Source of the DNA: Brachycybe producta
Taxonomy: Eukaryota; Arthropoda; Diplopoda; Playtdesmida; Andrognathidae
Assembly (NCBI GenBank): GCA_036925085.1
Contig: JAUPFP010000069.1
Span: forward strand, 372,001-436,000
Direction of reading: 5' to 3'
DNA: 64,000 bases
Positions 47,537-58,459 of the stretch are shown here, piece by piece. Position numbers and translations under genes: made by a program. Position 1 is the first letter of the stretch. Each line of letters starts with the position of its first letter. The notes beneath the pieces were generated by a model. That model had not been told where the DNA came from. It was given only the letters and a program-made list of their open reading frames with translations, and did no database searches.

Positions 47537-50500
47537 ATGTTGCGCGGTGCGAGAAATCTATTACGAATTTCAGCCGTCAATGGCTTCCGACAATGCGGTG
47601 AAACAAACTCTTTGGTTGCGGCAAAAGTAAGAGTTATAACGGCTGCTTCTTCATCTGTTACCGTATTGAAACGTTCGTATTCTGACCATGTCGTACCGCA
47701 AAGATTGTTGTCTTTGCAAGACGATGAAGATCCGAACTTCTTTGATATGGTTGAGTACTTTTTTCATCGAGGATGGCAAGTATTGGAGGACAAATTAGTT
47801 GATGAGATGAAAGGAAAGATGAGCGTCGATGAAAAGCGGAAGAAAGTGAAAGGAATTCTGGGCATCATTCAACCATGTCATCACGTACTAGAGATTTCAT
47901 TTCCACTGAAAAGAGACACCGGAGATTACGAAATGATTGTCGGCTATAGAGCTCAACATAGTCAGCACAGGACGCCTTGCAAAGGCGGTAAAACAATTTT
48001 TGACATGTTAATCGCATGAGGGCATAACGCACATTTTGATCTTTAAAGTTTTGATGCAAATATTTATGAAATTCGAGAAATGGTGGTGTACTAACATGGC
48101 GTCTTGTCTTATGTACAGTATTTTAATACGGGCGCCATGTTTGTACACCTGAGTGCATTTGATTTTGGCTTCAGGAATGTGACATTATGTCGCTCTTTAG
48201 TTTGTTTTCCATTAGAATAGTTGAAGCACGTTTTAGTGTTATAAAATGAATGGAGAGTGTGAAAGTACATGGTGTAGTTGACATTCATTTTAATTTTAAG
48301 TACGCCATATTAGTGCACCATTGTGCAGATAAACAATGCTTCAGAAATGTGACAAATGTTTCGTTTTTTCTCTAGTTTTTGAAATTTTCGTATTTTGATG
48401 ATAAATGAATGTTAGGCCTACAGAGATAAATGTCAAACATTTAATTATGAAACCTTGAGATGTACCAGATGAAATAGACACATTTAGAGGGAATATTGAC
48501 ACAGCTGTTCAGATAAAAACTTCAACTTTAAAGCGTTTTTTTTTTCTTTTCAGCATTTTCAAGTGTTCATTTTAGAGAGTGGTTTTCACTTTAAGACACA
48601 CACTCGGGGAGTGAGGCCGTCTCCTTGATATCCTTTGACCTTTTGAAACTCCCCTCTTTGCGTTTATCTTTGAAGATAACCGATTTACAATTGTTAAGTT
48701 GCATAATTACAAATTGAAATGTCTTGTTTTTCTTGGTTAAATTGTGAAACCTTATCTTTTAAATTTAGTTAATTAATTAATTAATTTAATCTTTTTTGAT
48801 GGTTCTCGTAGATTCTGTGTGGTCACTCATTGACAACTTGGTCAAGATAATCAATGAATTCAGAATTTCAGATAGAGAAATGGAGAAGAAAACGCTTTTG
48901 AACATAGTTCAAGTGGGTCCGCTTTTAGAATAGATATTTCGGTTTCGAAATGATAATGAAAACATCATTGGAATGTCCAGTTATTTCCTGTTCAAAGCAG
49001 CCCGGATAAAACACAGAATGAGGACCTACGATCACTCTGAACGAGGCTTCAAAAAGACCCAAAATTATAACCGAAAATCACTATTGAGTGAGGGTGCTAA
49101 ATCACCCTGAGTGTGGCTCCTAAATCACCCTAAATGAGCCTGAGTGAAGCGCGTAAAACACGCATAATGAGACCCCTATAAAGGGGACACAAAATACAAA
49201 AAAAAAAGGCTCAAAGTTATTTCGTCCGGCTTTAAATGAATATCTTTCCGCATTGTGTCGTTCTTTCAAATGATAGTGTATTTTCACTTTATCAATCTTA
49301 GCTTGTAATTATTGCTGTGCTTGAATGTAATTAACTAATTATATGAATGAATGAATGAATTGGAGGCGTTTTAGAAACCGGTTTTCAGTTTTTGAAGATG
49401 ATAATTGATAACGCACTAACAAGGAAATAGCTTTTTATCACATTTATAAAATATCTCTACTGGATTTAGTTTACTTTAAAAAAATGAATGAAAGAAACTT
49501 AAGAGGCTATTGTTTTTCCTTGAGAAGAAAACTAGGAACTTCACCTTGAACTCTCTCTCTTTTGAGCAGGGTTCCAACATAGTAAAGCCCCTGTTCAAGG
49601 ATACAGAAGGGGTTCCAAGCTTGCATGGTATTAATGTACTCCAACTTGAACCCTCTAAATAGGGTTATATAAAAAAGAAAACTTTTAAGTTTTCTTTTGG
49701 AGTTTAAGCGTTATTAACTAATGGCGCGTTTATAGTTGGTTTTTCCGGGTCAGGGTCCTCTCAGATTTTTATGTAAATAGCGCACACACAGATCAGGGAA
49801 GACGTGGATCGGGAAAAGCCAATTATAAACGCAATGTTAGGAACACATTTTTGTATTGATGAAATTCTTTCGCTTGTCTCTCTGAAAAGGTATTCGCTAT
49901 AGTATGGATGTTTGTACGGACGAGGTGAAGGCTCTTTCTGCGTTGATGACGTACAAATGCGCCTGTGTCGACGTTCCGTTCGGAGGAGCGAAGGCTGGAG
50001 TCAAGATCAATCCGAAAGAATACTCCGAACATGAATTAGAAAAGATCACGAGACGTTTCACGATAGAGTTGGCTAAGAAGGGATTTATTGGACCCGGTGT
50101 GGACGTTCCGGCTCCCGACATGGGAACGGGAGAACGAGAGATGAGTTGGATTGCTGATACGTATGCAAACACTATTGGTAAGTTGTTCGTACATCGTATC
50201 TGCGATCGGCTTCGTGTTTTTTCCGACACTTGTTCTTTTCTTTCGTGCGCAGGTCATCTAGACATAAATGCACACGCTTGCGTTACCGGTAAACCTATTA
50301 ATCAGGGAGGAATTCATGGTCGTGTTTCTGCAACTGGAAGGGTTAGTTCCCTTTAAACCAGTTTTGAACTAAATTACTTCGTAAAGTGATTATCAATTAA
50401 TTACAATTGCTAATTACACCAGTAAGAAAATCTTAAGTTACAAGGAAAACCGAATACCGATACAAAGAAACGGATAACACGAAATATATTTTTGGTCCGA

Positions 50501-53500
50501 ACCCTTTAGAATAGCATACATCTTCTTTCTTTTAATACGGAACAAATATTCCGGTTTCTTCTATTTCATATTAAAATGGTTTATATTTTTACATTTACAT
50601 TCAGTGAAAATCGTTTAACACGAAAAATCGGATATCACGAAAATAGTTCCTTAGTCTCTAAGAAACTGGACCACAACGTATTTTCGTGTTATCCGATCAT
50701 TATGCTGTTCTAAGGGCCGGGATTGAAAGTATATTTTTGTTTTTTTTTGCAAATTTCGTGTTAGAAACATTTTTATCCGCTAAGGCTTAGAGCATAAAAA
50801 TTCTTTTAGGACGAAATTTGCATAAAACGAAATTTCTTTTCAATTGTGTTCCTTAGAACAGCATATAAATTCTTTCCTTTAACACAAAAAAAATATTTCA
50901 ATTCGTTTTAAACAATTTTCACTGTAAATTACAGTTAGAAAAAGAGACTTCATTAATAGTTGCAAACTTTTAAAATGAATGTGATGAATTACTAATTACT
51001 CAATTTACTAATTTTATTACATTCTCATTCATAAAAAAGGGAATTTTTCATGGGATCGATAACTTCATAAACGAAGCCAGTTACATGAGTATGATCAATA
51101 CGACACCAGGATGGGGTGGAAAGACTTTCATCTTACAGGTGCTCTCGCTATCTCTCGCTCTTGATCTCTGTTTGATGTAAAAACGAGTCCAAAAAAATAT
51201 AACCCGAACTGGTTTTTATATTTAAATCAAGGGACTCGGAAATGTGGGTCTCCATACAATGCGTTATCTACACAGAGCCGGAGCTCGTTGTATCGGAATT
51301 AAAGAATACGACTGCAGTATATTCAATCCCAACGGAATGGATCCTCGAGAACTTGAAGACTGGAAACTGGTTTCCGATATATAAATCCTAGTTTCGAGTT
51401 GTTCGAGAGTGGATCTTTTTTTTTTTTGCAACTCGTTACTTCGTGTTTTTTTAGAATAACAATACGATTAAGGGTTTCCCTGGTGCTCAGGAATACACCG
51501 GTGAGGACGTGATGTACGAAGAATGTGATATTCTCGTTCCGGCTGCAGTGGAAAAGGTCATACGTAAAAGCAACGCCGAGAAACTAAAGTGTAGAGTAAG
51601 TTGTTTCGATCCCTATGTGTAACGTTATAAGAGAATGTTCGAGTGTTACGTTAGGATGACTGTTTTTGGTTCAGATAATTGCCGAAGCGGCTAACGGACC
51701 GACGACTCCTGCTGCCGATAAGATCCTGATTGATCGTAATATTCTAGTTATACCTGATCTGTACATCAATGCCGGTGGTGTCACCGTTTCCTATTTCGAA
51801 TGGCTTAAGAATCTCAATCATGTCAGTTACGGACGTCTCACCTTCAAATACGAGAGGGAATCAAATTATTATTTGCTCGGTAACTTATCTTTTTTTTAAT
51901 GATACAGTTAATTTTGAACGATTTTTCGACTTGTTATCGAAAACAATTTGATTCGAACAAACTTTCAGTAATTGCTGAATTGCCAAATAAGGAGGATGCC
52001 TAAATATCAGTTACAGTAAAGTGAAAATTATTATAATTTAGGCCCAAATTGAAGAAATTCGAAGTTCCGAGTTTTAAGTGTCAGCTCAAAAAAGCTGGCT
52101 TTAACTATTGAGATGCGAGTCAAGAGTTACTCGCAGTGGCCCACATTCAATTAAAGCTTAACGGTTGTTGTCGATGCAATTTGTAAACTTTTTATTTTAG
52201 AAAGTGTTCAAGAATCTTTAGAACGTCGTTTTGGTCGGCAAGGTGGAAAAATTCCGGTCACAGCTAGCGAAGCGTTTCAAAAGAGGATAGCCGTAAGTCT
52301 CGATGGAACTCTTCAAATGTAAAAAGATGTTGCTGTAGATGGTCAAAGATGTGCACTGGAGCTTTTGCTGTTCTTTTTTTAATGCCCCTTTTTTCTTTTT
52401 GCTGTTTTTTTTTTTCGTTTTTATGGCACCAAAATCACTTTTGGGTTTTATAGGTTCAGGTTTTCTCAAACCAACAAATCACAACTTCAATTTCGGCCAC
52501 TGCTTTTTATTCACGTCTATTTTAGATTTTTCTTTGCGTTTATGTTTTACCATTTTTTTTTCTTCTTCTTTCTTTTTCTTTCTTGTATTTTACCAATTTG
52601 AAACAGAAAGCGTTCAAGAATCTTTAGAGCGACGCTTTGGTAAACAAGGCGGTAAAATACCTGTCACTGCCAGTGAGGCATTTACTAAGAGAATTTCTGT
52701 AAGTTTAATATATAAGTTATAAGCAGCTTTGCTCGTCTTTCTTCTTCAGCATGCGTATGAATGGTTTTTCTTGATCGAACTCTTTATTGATTCGAGTACG
52801 AGTTTCAATGTTTGCATTGTACAAGAAAAAGCTTTGCTTTGAAGAATGTTTGTTTTTTCGTCCAAAAACTTTTTTTCGCTGCTTTAATTATTATTTTATG
52901 CTTCTTGGAATGAATCTTAACAAGGTTGTTCATTCTTGTTCTGAAATCATGACGAAAACTAGTTCAATGGCATTTTAATCAGTGGTGCGTTTGTACCAGA
53001 GCCTTTTTTTCATGGGGACCCCAATGAAATCGTTCAATATTTTAATACATAAAAATTTACAGTGATATTTATATTACTTATAAAAAAAATTAAACATAAT
53101 TTACAAATTATGAAATCTCTTGTAACATTTGGGGTTGGAGCACACAGGCGACTTCAAAAGACTTATTGGCCCCTAAAATTAGGGGGCCATAGGCGTGCAC
53201 TGAGGCTGAAAATAACCGTTGAATTTAATTTTGTCTTTAAGACTAGTAATTTTGAGTCCGCATGTTAATTACCATTTCTAGTTTTACTTTTGACCTCTAT
53301 ACTAAACGAGAGTACTTTATTTTAAGGGAGCCTCTGAGAAAGACATTGTTCATTCTGGTCTCGACTATTCGATGGAACGATCGGCAAGGGTTAGTTTATT
53401 TTTTTTTTTCAATATTCTTGATGTTTTTTTTATTTTTCTTCTGATCCGAGATTCATGACTTACAATATTATTACAATTTTTACGATAGGCAATTATGCGA

Positions 53501-53608
53501 ACGGCCATGAAATATAATTTGGGACTTGACCTTCGTACGGCAGCTTACGTCAATTCGATCGAGAAGATCTACTTGACTTATCAAGAAGCTGGTCTCACCT
53601 TCACGTAG
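47537..53608 (+). CDS. GLUD1: Mitochondrial glutamate dehydrogenase, NAD(P)-dependent
   Basis: Exons: 47537-47987, 49890-50177, 50253-50341, 51040-51138, 51232-51369, 51455-51595, 51675-51879, then 52201-52292 or 52607-52698, then 53327-53389 and 53489-53608 (TAG); 561 residues, against 558 in human. It interconverts glutamate and 2-oxoglutarate plus ammonia in the matrix. Seen: an Arg-rich presequence ([18 protein letters not shown]), [14 protein letters not shown], the catalytic-lysine segment [13 protein letters not shown], the Rossmann motif [28 protein letters not shown], and the C-terminal [17 protein letters not shown]. The antenna insert, the allosteric site of animal GDH, is encoded by the duplicated exon plus [12 protein letters not shown]. 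The ATG at 47537 is the first in frame before the presequence. The first intron (1.9 kb) holds a MITE and a hairpin-rich repeat. Identification is secure; the splice of the antenna exons is inferred. Confidence 0.96.
49006..49196 (+). repeat. Degenerate tandem of mini-palindromes in GDH intron 1
   Basis: About six units of 23-45 bases beginning GA(G/A/C). Some contain small perfect stems: AGGGTGCTAAATCACCCT, ACCCCTATAAAGGGG. CTAAATCACCCT occurs twice. The stem sequences differ between units. Confidence 0.45.
49731..49835. mobile_element. 105-base MITE just upstream of GDH exon 2
   Basis: GCGCGTTTATAGTTGGTTTT on the left, and on the right GGGAAAAGCCAATTATAAAC followed by GCAATG, form inverted ends. 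It stops about 55 bases before the exon 2 acceptor. Confidence 0.7.
50602..50924. mobile_element. pogo/Tigger-like MITE in GDH intron 3
   Basis: Starts CAGTGAAAATCGTTTAACAC and ends with the inverted AAACAATTTTCACTG. ACACGAAA and ATCCGAT blocks inside are typical of pogo-type termini. About 323 bases, no transposase. Related sequence extends left to about 50450. Confidence 0.55.
52201..52292 (+). other. GDH alternative antenna exon 8a
   Basis: 92 bases after TTTATTTTAG and before GTAAGT; enters in phase 1, leaves in phase 0. It encodes residues 471-501 with [17 protein letters not shown]. Protein 27 of 30 complete codons identical to exon 8b, while the DNA differs at 23 of 92 positions, mostly third codon positions. 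Confidence 0.93.
52607..52698 (+). other. GDH alternative antenna exon 8b
   Basis: 92 bases after TTTGAAACAG and before GTAAGT, with the same phases as 8a. It encodes [17 protein letters not shown]. Because 92 is not a multiple of 3, transcripts with both or neither exon shift frame, so only one can be used in a full-length enzyme. Confidence 0.93.
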
Positions 53609-54910
53609 TTTTAATCATTGAAAAAGTTAAGCGATCGAACTTTGAAACGAATTGATACGATTCGGAAAAGTACTCGGGAACGGTTTTTTTTTTCTTACTA
53701 TAAACAGATAGAATCATTGTTAGTTTTCATCTTTAAATAATACCTTTTGATCCATTATTTGTTGTAGATGTGTGTTTATTTGTTTATTCAGTTTGATTTA
53801 ATAGATAAATTCAAGAAACCTTTTTTTCAAACGCCATTTCTGCATTATTATTATATGACTGTAGAATGAATATAATTATTAAACGTTTGAGGTTTTATTC
53901 ATATGATTGATTGATTATTCATAGAAATCTGTGATATATAATTGATGCCATTGTAATTGAAATGAAAATTGTCAATAGACCTCATGACTAAAGGTCGTTT
54001 TACACCGGAGACGTAACATTGCTGTGAAAACGCATGTTATTAACTTATTAGCAATGTTTTTAAGAAATATTAAAAATTGGCCTATAAAATGTTATCAATA
54101 TTTGTTATTAACATTAAGTCTCTAGAAATGTTAAAATCACTATGATAATAACTTTTGTCAATAACAATATTTGTTATTTTTCTCCATGACATGACAATAA
54201 TGTTGTTGTTGCTAACTTAGTTAATAGCATACATTTTGCGACCGCTCTGGAGGCGGTCCTAATCAAAGGATTTTGATAACAAAATGTTACTAGCAAGTTA
54301 TTTTTCTTGTCAACATCACTGTTAATAATATTCTACTCGTGGATCAGTATTGTGCCAACATGCAATTATAACATTTTTTTTGTCAAAAACGTTGTTGTTA
54401 GCATTTTGTTATGGACATTTACCAAAAGTCAAAAATTGTGAATTCATATATTTGTTATTGACATTTTACTATTTAGAATGTTTTTGCTATTTTTTTTGTG
54501 TAACCTTATGACAAAAATGATGATGCGTTATGCAATCAAAGGGGCTGGTTAGAGGCTAGAGGTCTTCTAAAATTTAAACTACAACTGAATTAGGGCTGAA
54601 GATGAACTCCAGCCTCCAACCAGCCTCTTTGATTGCAGAAAGCATAATTTGTTTGCTTTAGTCATGAGGCACCTGGTGACTTTTGTCATGTGAGAGTTTG
54701 TTTTTAAATGTAGCTTCACCATTTTTTTGAATTTATAGAAAACCTTTCTGAAGAAAGAGAGAGAGTACAACTAAAGTCATTTCATACAAGAAATAACTGG
54801 TTACTTTGCATCATGGTAAATATTTACTATTACTTTTCAATAATAATAATAATGATAGACTGAGAATGAGTAAGACGTTTTTGTGTAGTGAGATGTGTGT
54901 GTTTTTGTAG
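53609..54910. other. Intergenic DNA between GDH and ZDHHC gene
   Basis: GDH 3' UTR, then a low-complexity stretch rich in GTTATT/AACATT motifs (about 53995-54500), then a short hairpin repeat. No coding exon recognised. The ATG of the next gene directly follows TTTTTGTAG, so a 5' UTR intron may be present. Confidence 0.55.
54526..54649. repeat. Short hairpin repeat family, copy 2
   Basis: GTTATGCAATCAAAGGGGCT and GGTTAGAGGCTAGAGG on the left; CCAGCCTCCAACCAGCCTCT and TTGATTGCAGAAAGCATAAT on the right. Confidence 0.75.
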
Positions 54911-56669
54911 ATGAGTTTATTTGTTTATTCGCCGAATATCATTCGATACAATCCCGGACGTATTCCGAAAAAGAATGGATGTGGTTTTCCACCTAAAAGA
55001 CATCAATGGATTTATTGGCTCGTCTTATTTGGTTTTCAGATTCTCTGTAATCTCGTTTTGATTCCATCTCTTGTCGACGATTGGCATTATTATTCTTATG
55101 TCGTATCTTTTACTGAATGTTTTTTTTATATTTTTGTAAATACATTTTATTCCCTTATATCGAAGTAAAAACTATAGGTCGTGAATACGATTTTCGTTGT
55201 GCATTTTCTTGCACACGTTAGAATTTTAACCATCAATCCTGCCTTAAACGAAGTTATTTTCAACTGGCCCGACAGAGAACGACAGATTGATATGAGTAGA
55301 CACGAACGTACGATTGAGAATGGATTTTGTAACATCTGCCAAATTTATGATGTGTTAGTTTTATTGTATAAATAAGATAAAAGCCAAGCCAAGTGTTTAT
55401 TGTTATTATCATTTTTTACTTCAACAGACCCGAAGGAACAAAGCATTGTCACTTTTGTAACAAATGTGTCTATAAGTTTGATCACCATTGTGTCTGGTTA
55501 GACACTTGCATCGGTGCAAAAAATTACAAGTTAGTTAATTGTAATTTAAGGTGATTTTAAAATGCGAACGACCCTTGAACTTTGATTATTCTGTCTTTAG
55601 GAGCAAAATTAAGAAAAACTAGAAGGATACCTCAATCACTTTCATGTTATATCTTTTAAAATAAACTTTTTATATTTCAGTTTAAAACATGATAATACCA
55701 TTAAGTGATTCAGCTAGCCTTCTAGTTTCTAATAAACTTTCAATTTTGTCTTTAGTGTTGCTCATAAAACGTAGACTAATCAAAACTTTTAAAAAGTTGT
55801 ATTAATTTAAGTGCATTTTAATGTTCATTTGCAGAACATTTCTCATCTGCTTAACTTCGTTTGTTTTTTACACCTGCATCATTTTAATCATAAGTACACT
55901 TCTGATTTCCAAATATTTTCTAAATGAGTCTTGGTTGTCACACGCATCGGGCGATGGTAATTATTCAAAACGTTCGAGACTTAAAAATAAACTGGAAGAA
56001 TTAATTTTAAAATATATTATTTTAGGATCGTTGGTTGTTTTCGTTCCCGTCTGCAAAGAGGTTTGGGTCATAACTGTACTTCTGTCGGGAGTGTTTTCAT
56101 GCTACATGTTTGCACTGACGATGTATTTACTCGCATTTCATGTTTATCTAGGTAATTATTAATTAATTATGCGAGTAATTTGTTATCATGTAATGTGTTT
56201 GCAGTGATTGCCTGATGATAGGGATTGAAACAGGAACACAATTACAAAGGACACAATTATTATTATTATTATTAATCTGAATTTCAGGAGGAACACTAAG
56301 GAGAAATTGAAAGTGTTTTAGAAACTAGGAGGGTAGCTGAGTCACTTAATATTATTTTCATGTTGATATTTTAAAAGATAGAAATGTAAAAAAATGACGT
56401 CTGCTTGAATTGAATGAAAAGCTTATTTTAGAAAATATCAGCATAAAAATAACCTTAATTGATTGAGTTATCGTTTTAGTTTTCTAACATACTCTTATGT
56501 TTCTCTTAATTTAACTCCCGAAAGAAAGAAAGAATGAACTGAGTTCGAGGGGCTTTTACACTTTAAAACCAGCATAAGCTTGGAAAATTAAAAATATTCT
56601 GTTCTTATGATTTTATTTGCAATAGTGTGGTTTGGAACGACTACATATTCTCACTTAAAGCGAAACTAA
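54911..56669 (+). CDS. DHHC palmitoyltransferase, ZDHHC1/11-like
   Basis: Exons 54911-55135, 55178-55353, 55428-55529, 55835-56151 and 56626-56669 (TAA) join in frame to 287 residues. It transfers palmitate from acyl-CoA to protein cysteines at endomembranes. Order: a short N-terminus ([15 protein letters not shown], like the NGW-PPHP start of ZDHHC1/11); two membrane spans (about residues 35-55 and 64-85); then the Cys-rich domain, with [13 protein letters not shown], the catalytic [11 protein letters not shown], and IGAKNYKTF; then two more spans; ending [14 protein letters not shown], the TTxE-like motif position of the family. All zinc-binding Cys/His residues expected of the domain are visible. 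The tail is very short, whereas vertebrate ZDHHC1/11 have long tails. Introns 3 and 4 each carry a foldback repeat. The last exon is assigned from the WxxxTTY match and phase. Confidence 0.9.
55545..55800. repeat. Foldback family A copy in ZDHHC intron 3
   Basis: TTGATTATTCTGTCTTTAGG, AAAAACTAGAAGGATACCTC, then CCTTCTAGTTTCTAATAAAC. Shortened in the middle. Confidence 0.7.
56280..56580. repeat. Foldback family A copy in ZDHHC intron 4
   Basis: GTGTTTTAGAAACTAGGAGG on the left, AAAAGCTTATTTTAGAAAAT in the middle, GGCTTTTACACTTTAAAACC at the right end. Confidence 0.7.
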
Positions 56670-56863
56670 AGCTGGGGTTTCAGAACAAGAAGAGAAAAAA
56701 TTGAAAGTCCCTCAAGAGAGATCTCCAATGCTTCTCTTTTCAAAAAAATATTTAAAATTTCATATTTAATTTAAAAAATCACGTAATTAAACCGTTTTTG
56801 GCAAATAATTTGCAAATATTCAGGTTTAAAAACAAACAGACAACATTATTTTAGTCGTCTCTT

Positions 56864-56869
56864 TTTATT
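56864..56869 (-). terminator. Poly(A) signal of MRPL1
   Basis: AATAAA on the minus strand 40 bases past the stop codon at 56909. The two convergent genes (ZDHHC and MRPL1) are only 239 bases apart at their stop codons. Confidence 0.6.
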
Positions 56870-56908
56870 TAAAAAAAATTACAATTTACATAAATCAACT
56901 AATAAACC

Positions 56909-58459
56909 TTAAACAGCTTTTTGAACTGTTTCCTCTTCGTCTTCGTCGTCTTTTTCTTGTATTACGGGCAGGAACGCCGACACGTCCACAACAAATTTCT
57001 CTTTCGAAGGTGGACTTGTCAGCACAGCAATCGTTACAAAGGGGCCTAGTTTAGGCGGTCTTTGTTTGGAGACGGATTGAATGATGGCTTCGATGTTCTC
57101 TTCGAGATGTTCGATCGGCATACTGAGCTGTAAGACAATAAATGACAGTTGTTAAGACAAATGACGTGCTCATTCTTCGTTTTTGTTCTGTTTACCGGGC
57201 CCACTGGCACGTCGATCCATCCAAAATCCTGTTTAACGTTGTCTTTTTCCGACACATATTCCAATCCCTTCTTGAAGTGTTCTACAAGAGCGAACATATC
57301 CGTTCCCATCGTTCCTAAAAACAAAGCAGAAATAACAACCATTGATAAGCGCTGGATTGCTGCTATTTGTTTGTCGTTCAACCTTTTGGCATTGAAGGAT
57401 ATCTTCTTTTCATGATTCCTCTCAAAGGATTGAGTTCGTTAGAGATGTCCACATGAGCTACGATGAATTTGTAATCGGCCAAGAGAGCTTCGCCTCCTTG
57501 TACCCTCTTGATCAATGGGATTCCTCCGACCATGTCGGCGCCAGCTTCAGAAGCTTTCTGCTGATTCTCTTCGTCCTTAAAGAACAAACGGATTTAATGC
57601 AGCTAATTCTTAGAAAGTGTATCACTTAAGATTCACTTTGCAGAACGCAATCACAGTCTTGGCCTTTCCGTCGTTGAAGAAATGAGGCAATCTCACAACT
57701 CCGGTAAAATTCTCTACGAATTTGGTCTGAAACGTAACACAAATAATTAACTACTTGTTATAACTCTCTAATTCAACGTGATATTACTTTCTTTTCTAGA
57801 CTCATGTCTAATTCAAGAGACAAATGAAGGGGCGCATCCGGTAGGTTCATCATTGTTGGATGATGCATCTCTCTATGCATTTCGATCGCCTCTCTTATGG
57901 TGAACACCTTCAAACGGCTGAATAAAGCCAACCAGACGTCGTCTATCGGTAGTGGTCTCGTCTCGTTCAAAGATGTCCTGAACCTCGATGCCACCTGAAG
58001 TCTAGAAAGTGTAAAACAACATTTTTAACATCCAATAACGAATAATTATAGCTGGTCGTTTAAAGTTCTCTACTTAGAAACTTTCTGTCGACTTCCTGAT
58101 GCTTCTTTTTGTGCAGCCTGTGCTTGTAGCATTAGTTTTCTGGCTTTTTGTAACTTCATTTTTCGCTCACGCGTACCACGACGTGCAGGATAGTAACGAG
58201 TTTGCATGAAAAAGGAATCATTCCTAGGATCTTGCTTTATTGCCATAGGAAGTAACGCGGACCCGGGCGATGACAGTCCGCCCCATGATCCCAAATGACG
58301 AACTACTGCGCTTTTCATTAATTTAGAGGCTGGAAATCACAAATACAATATAATTGAAAAACAGTTCACTTTCACAAACGAAATAGGTAAGAAAAGAGCA
58401 AAGTAAATGTAAAAACAACCTGTGATGGGCATGCAAACTCTTTGCATGTAGGCCGCCAT
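56909..58459 (-). CDS. MRPL1: Mitochondrial large-ribosomal-subunit protein uL1m
   Basis: Exons on the minus strand: 58459-58420, 58329-58074, 58001-57788, 57726-57637, 57575-57383, 57314-57196 and 57127-56909 (TAA); 376 residues, against 325 in human. It forms the L1 stalk near the tRNA exit site of the mitoribosome. Visible: an N-terminal presequence-like start (MAAYMQRVCMPIT); a basic helix segment, RRGTRERKMKLQKARKLML; then the L1 core with EAIEMHREMHHPTM, VVRLPHFFNDGKAKTVIAFC, EAGADMVGG, the SxMPKGT-type turn (YPSMPKGTMG), and VGPLSMP. The C-terminal extension is acidic (KDDEDEEE). The ATG lies in AAGATGGCGG, a good start context. An internal ATG at 58318 would remove the presequence, so the upstream start is preferred. 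A MITE sits 82 bases upstream. Confidence 0.93.
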
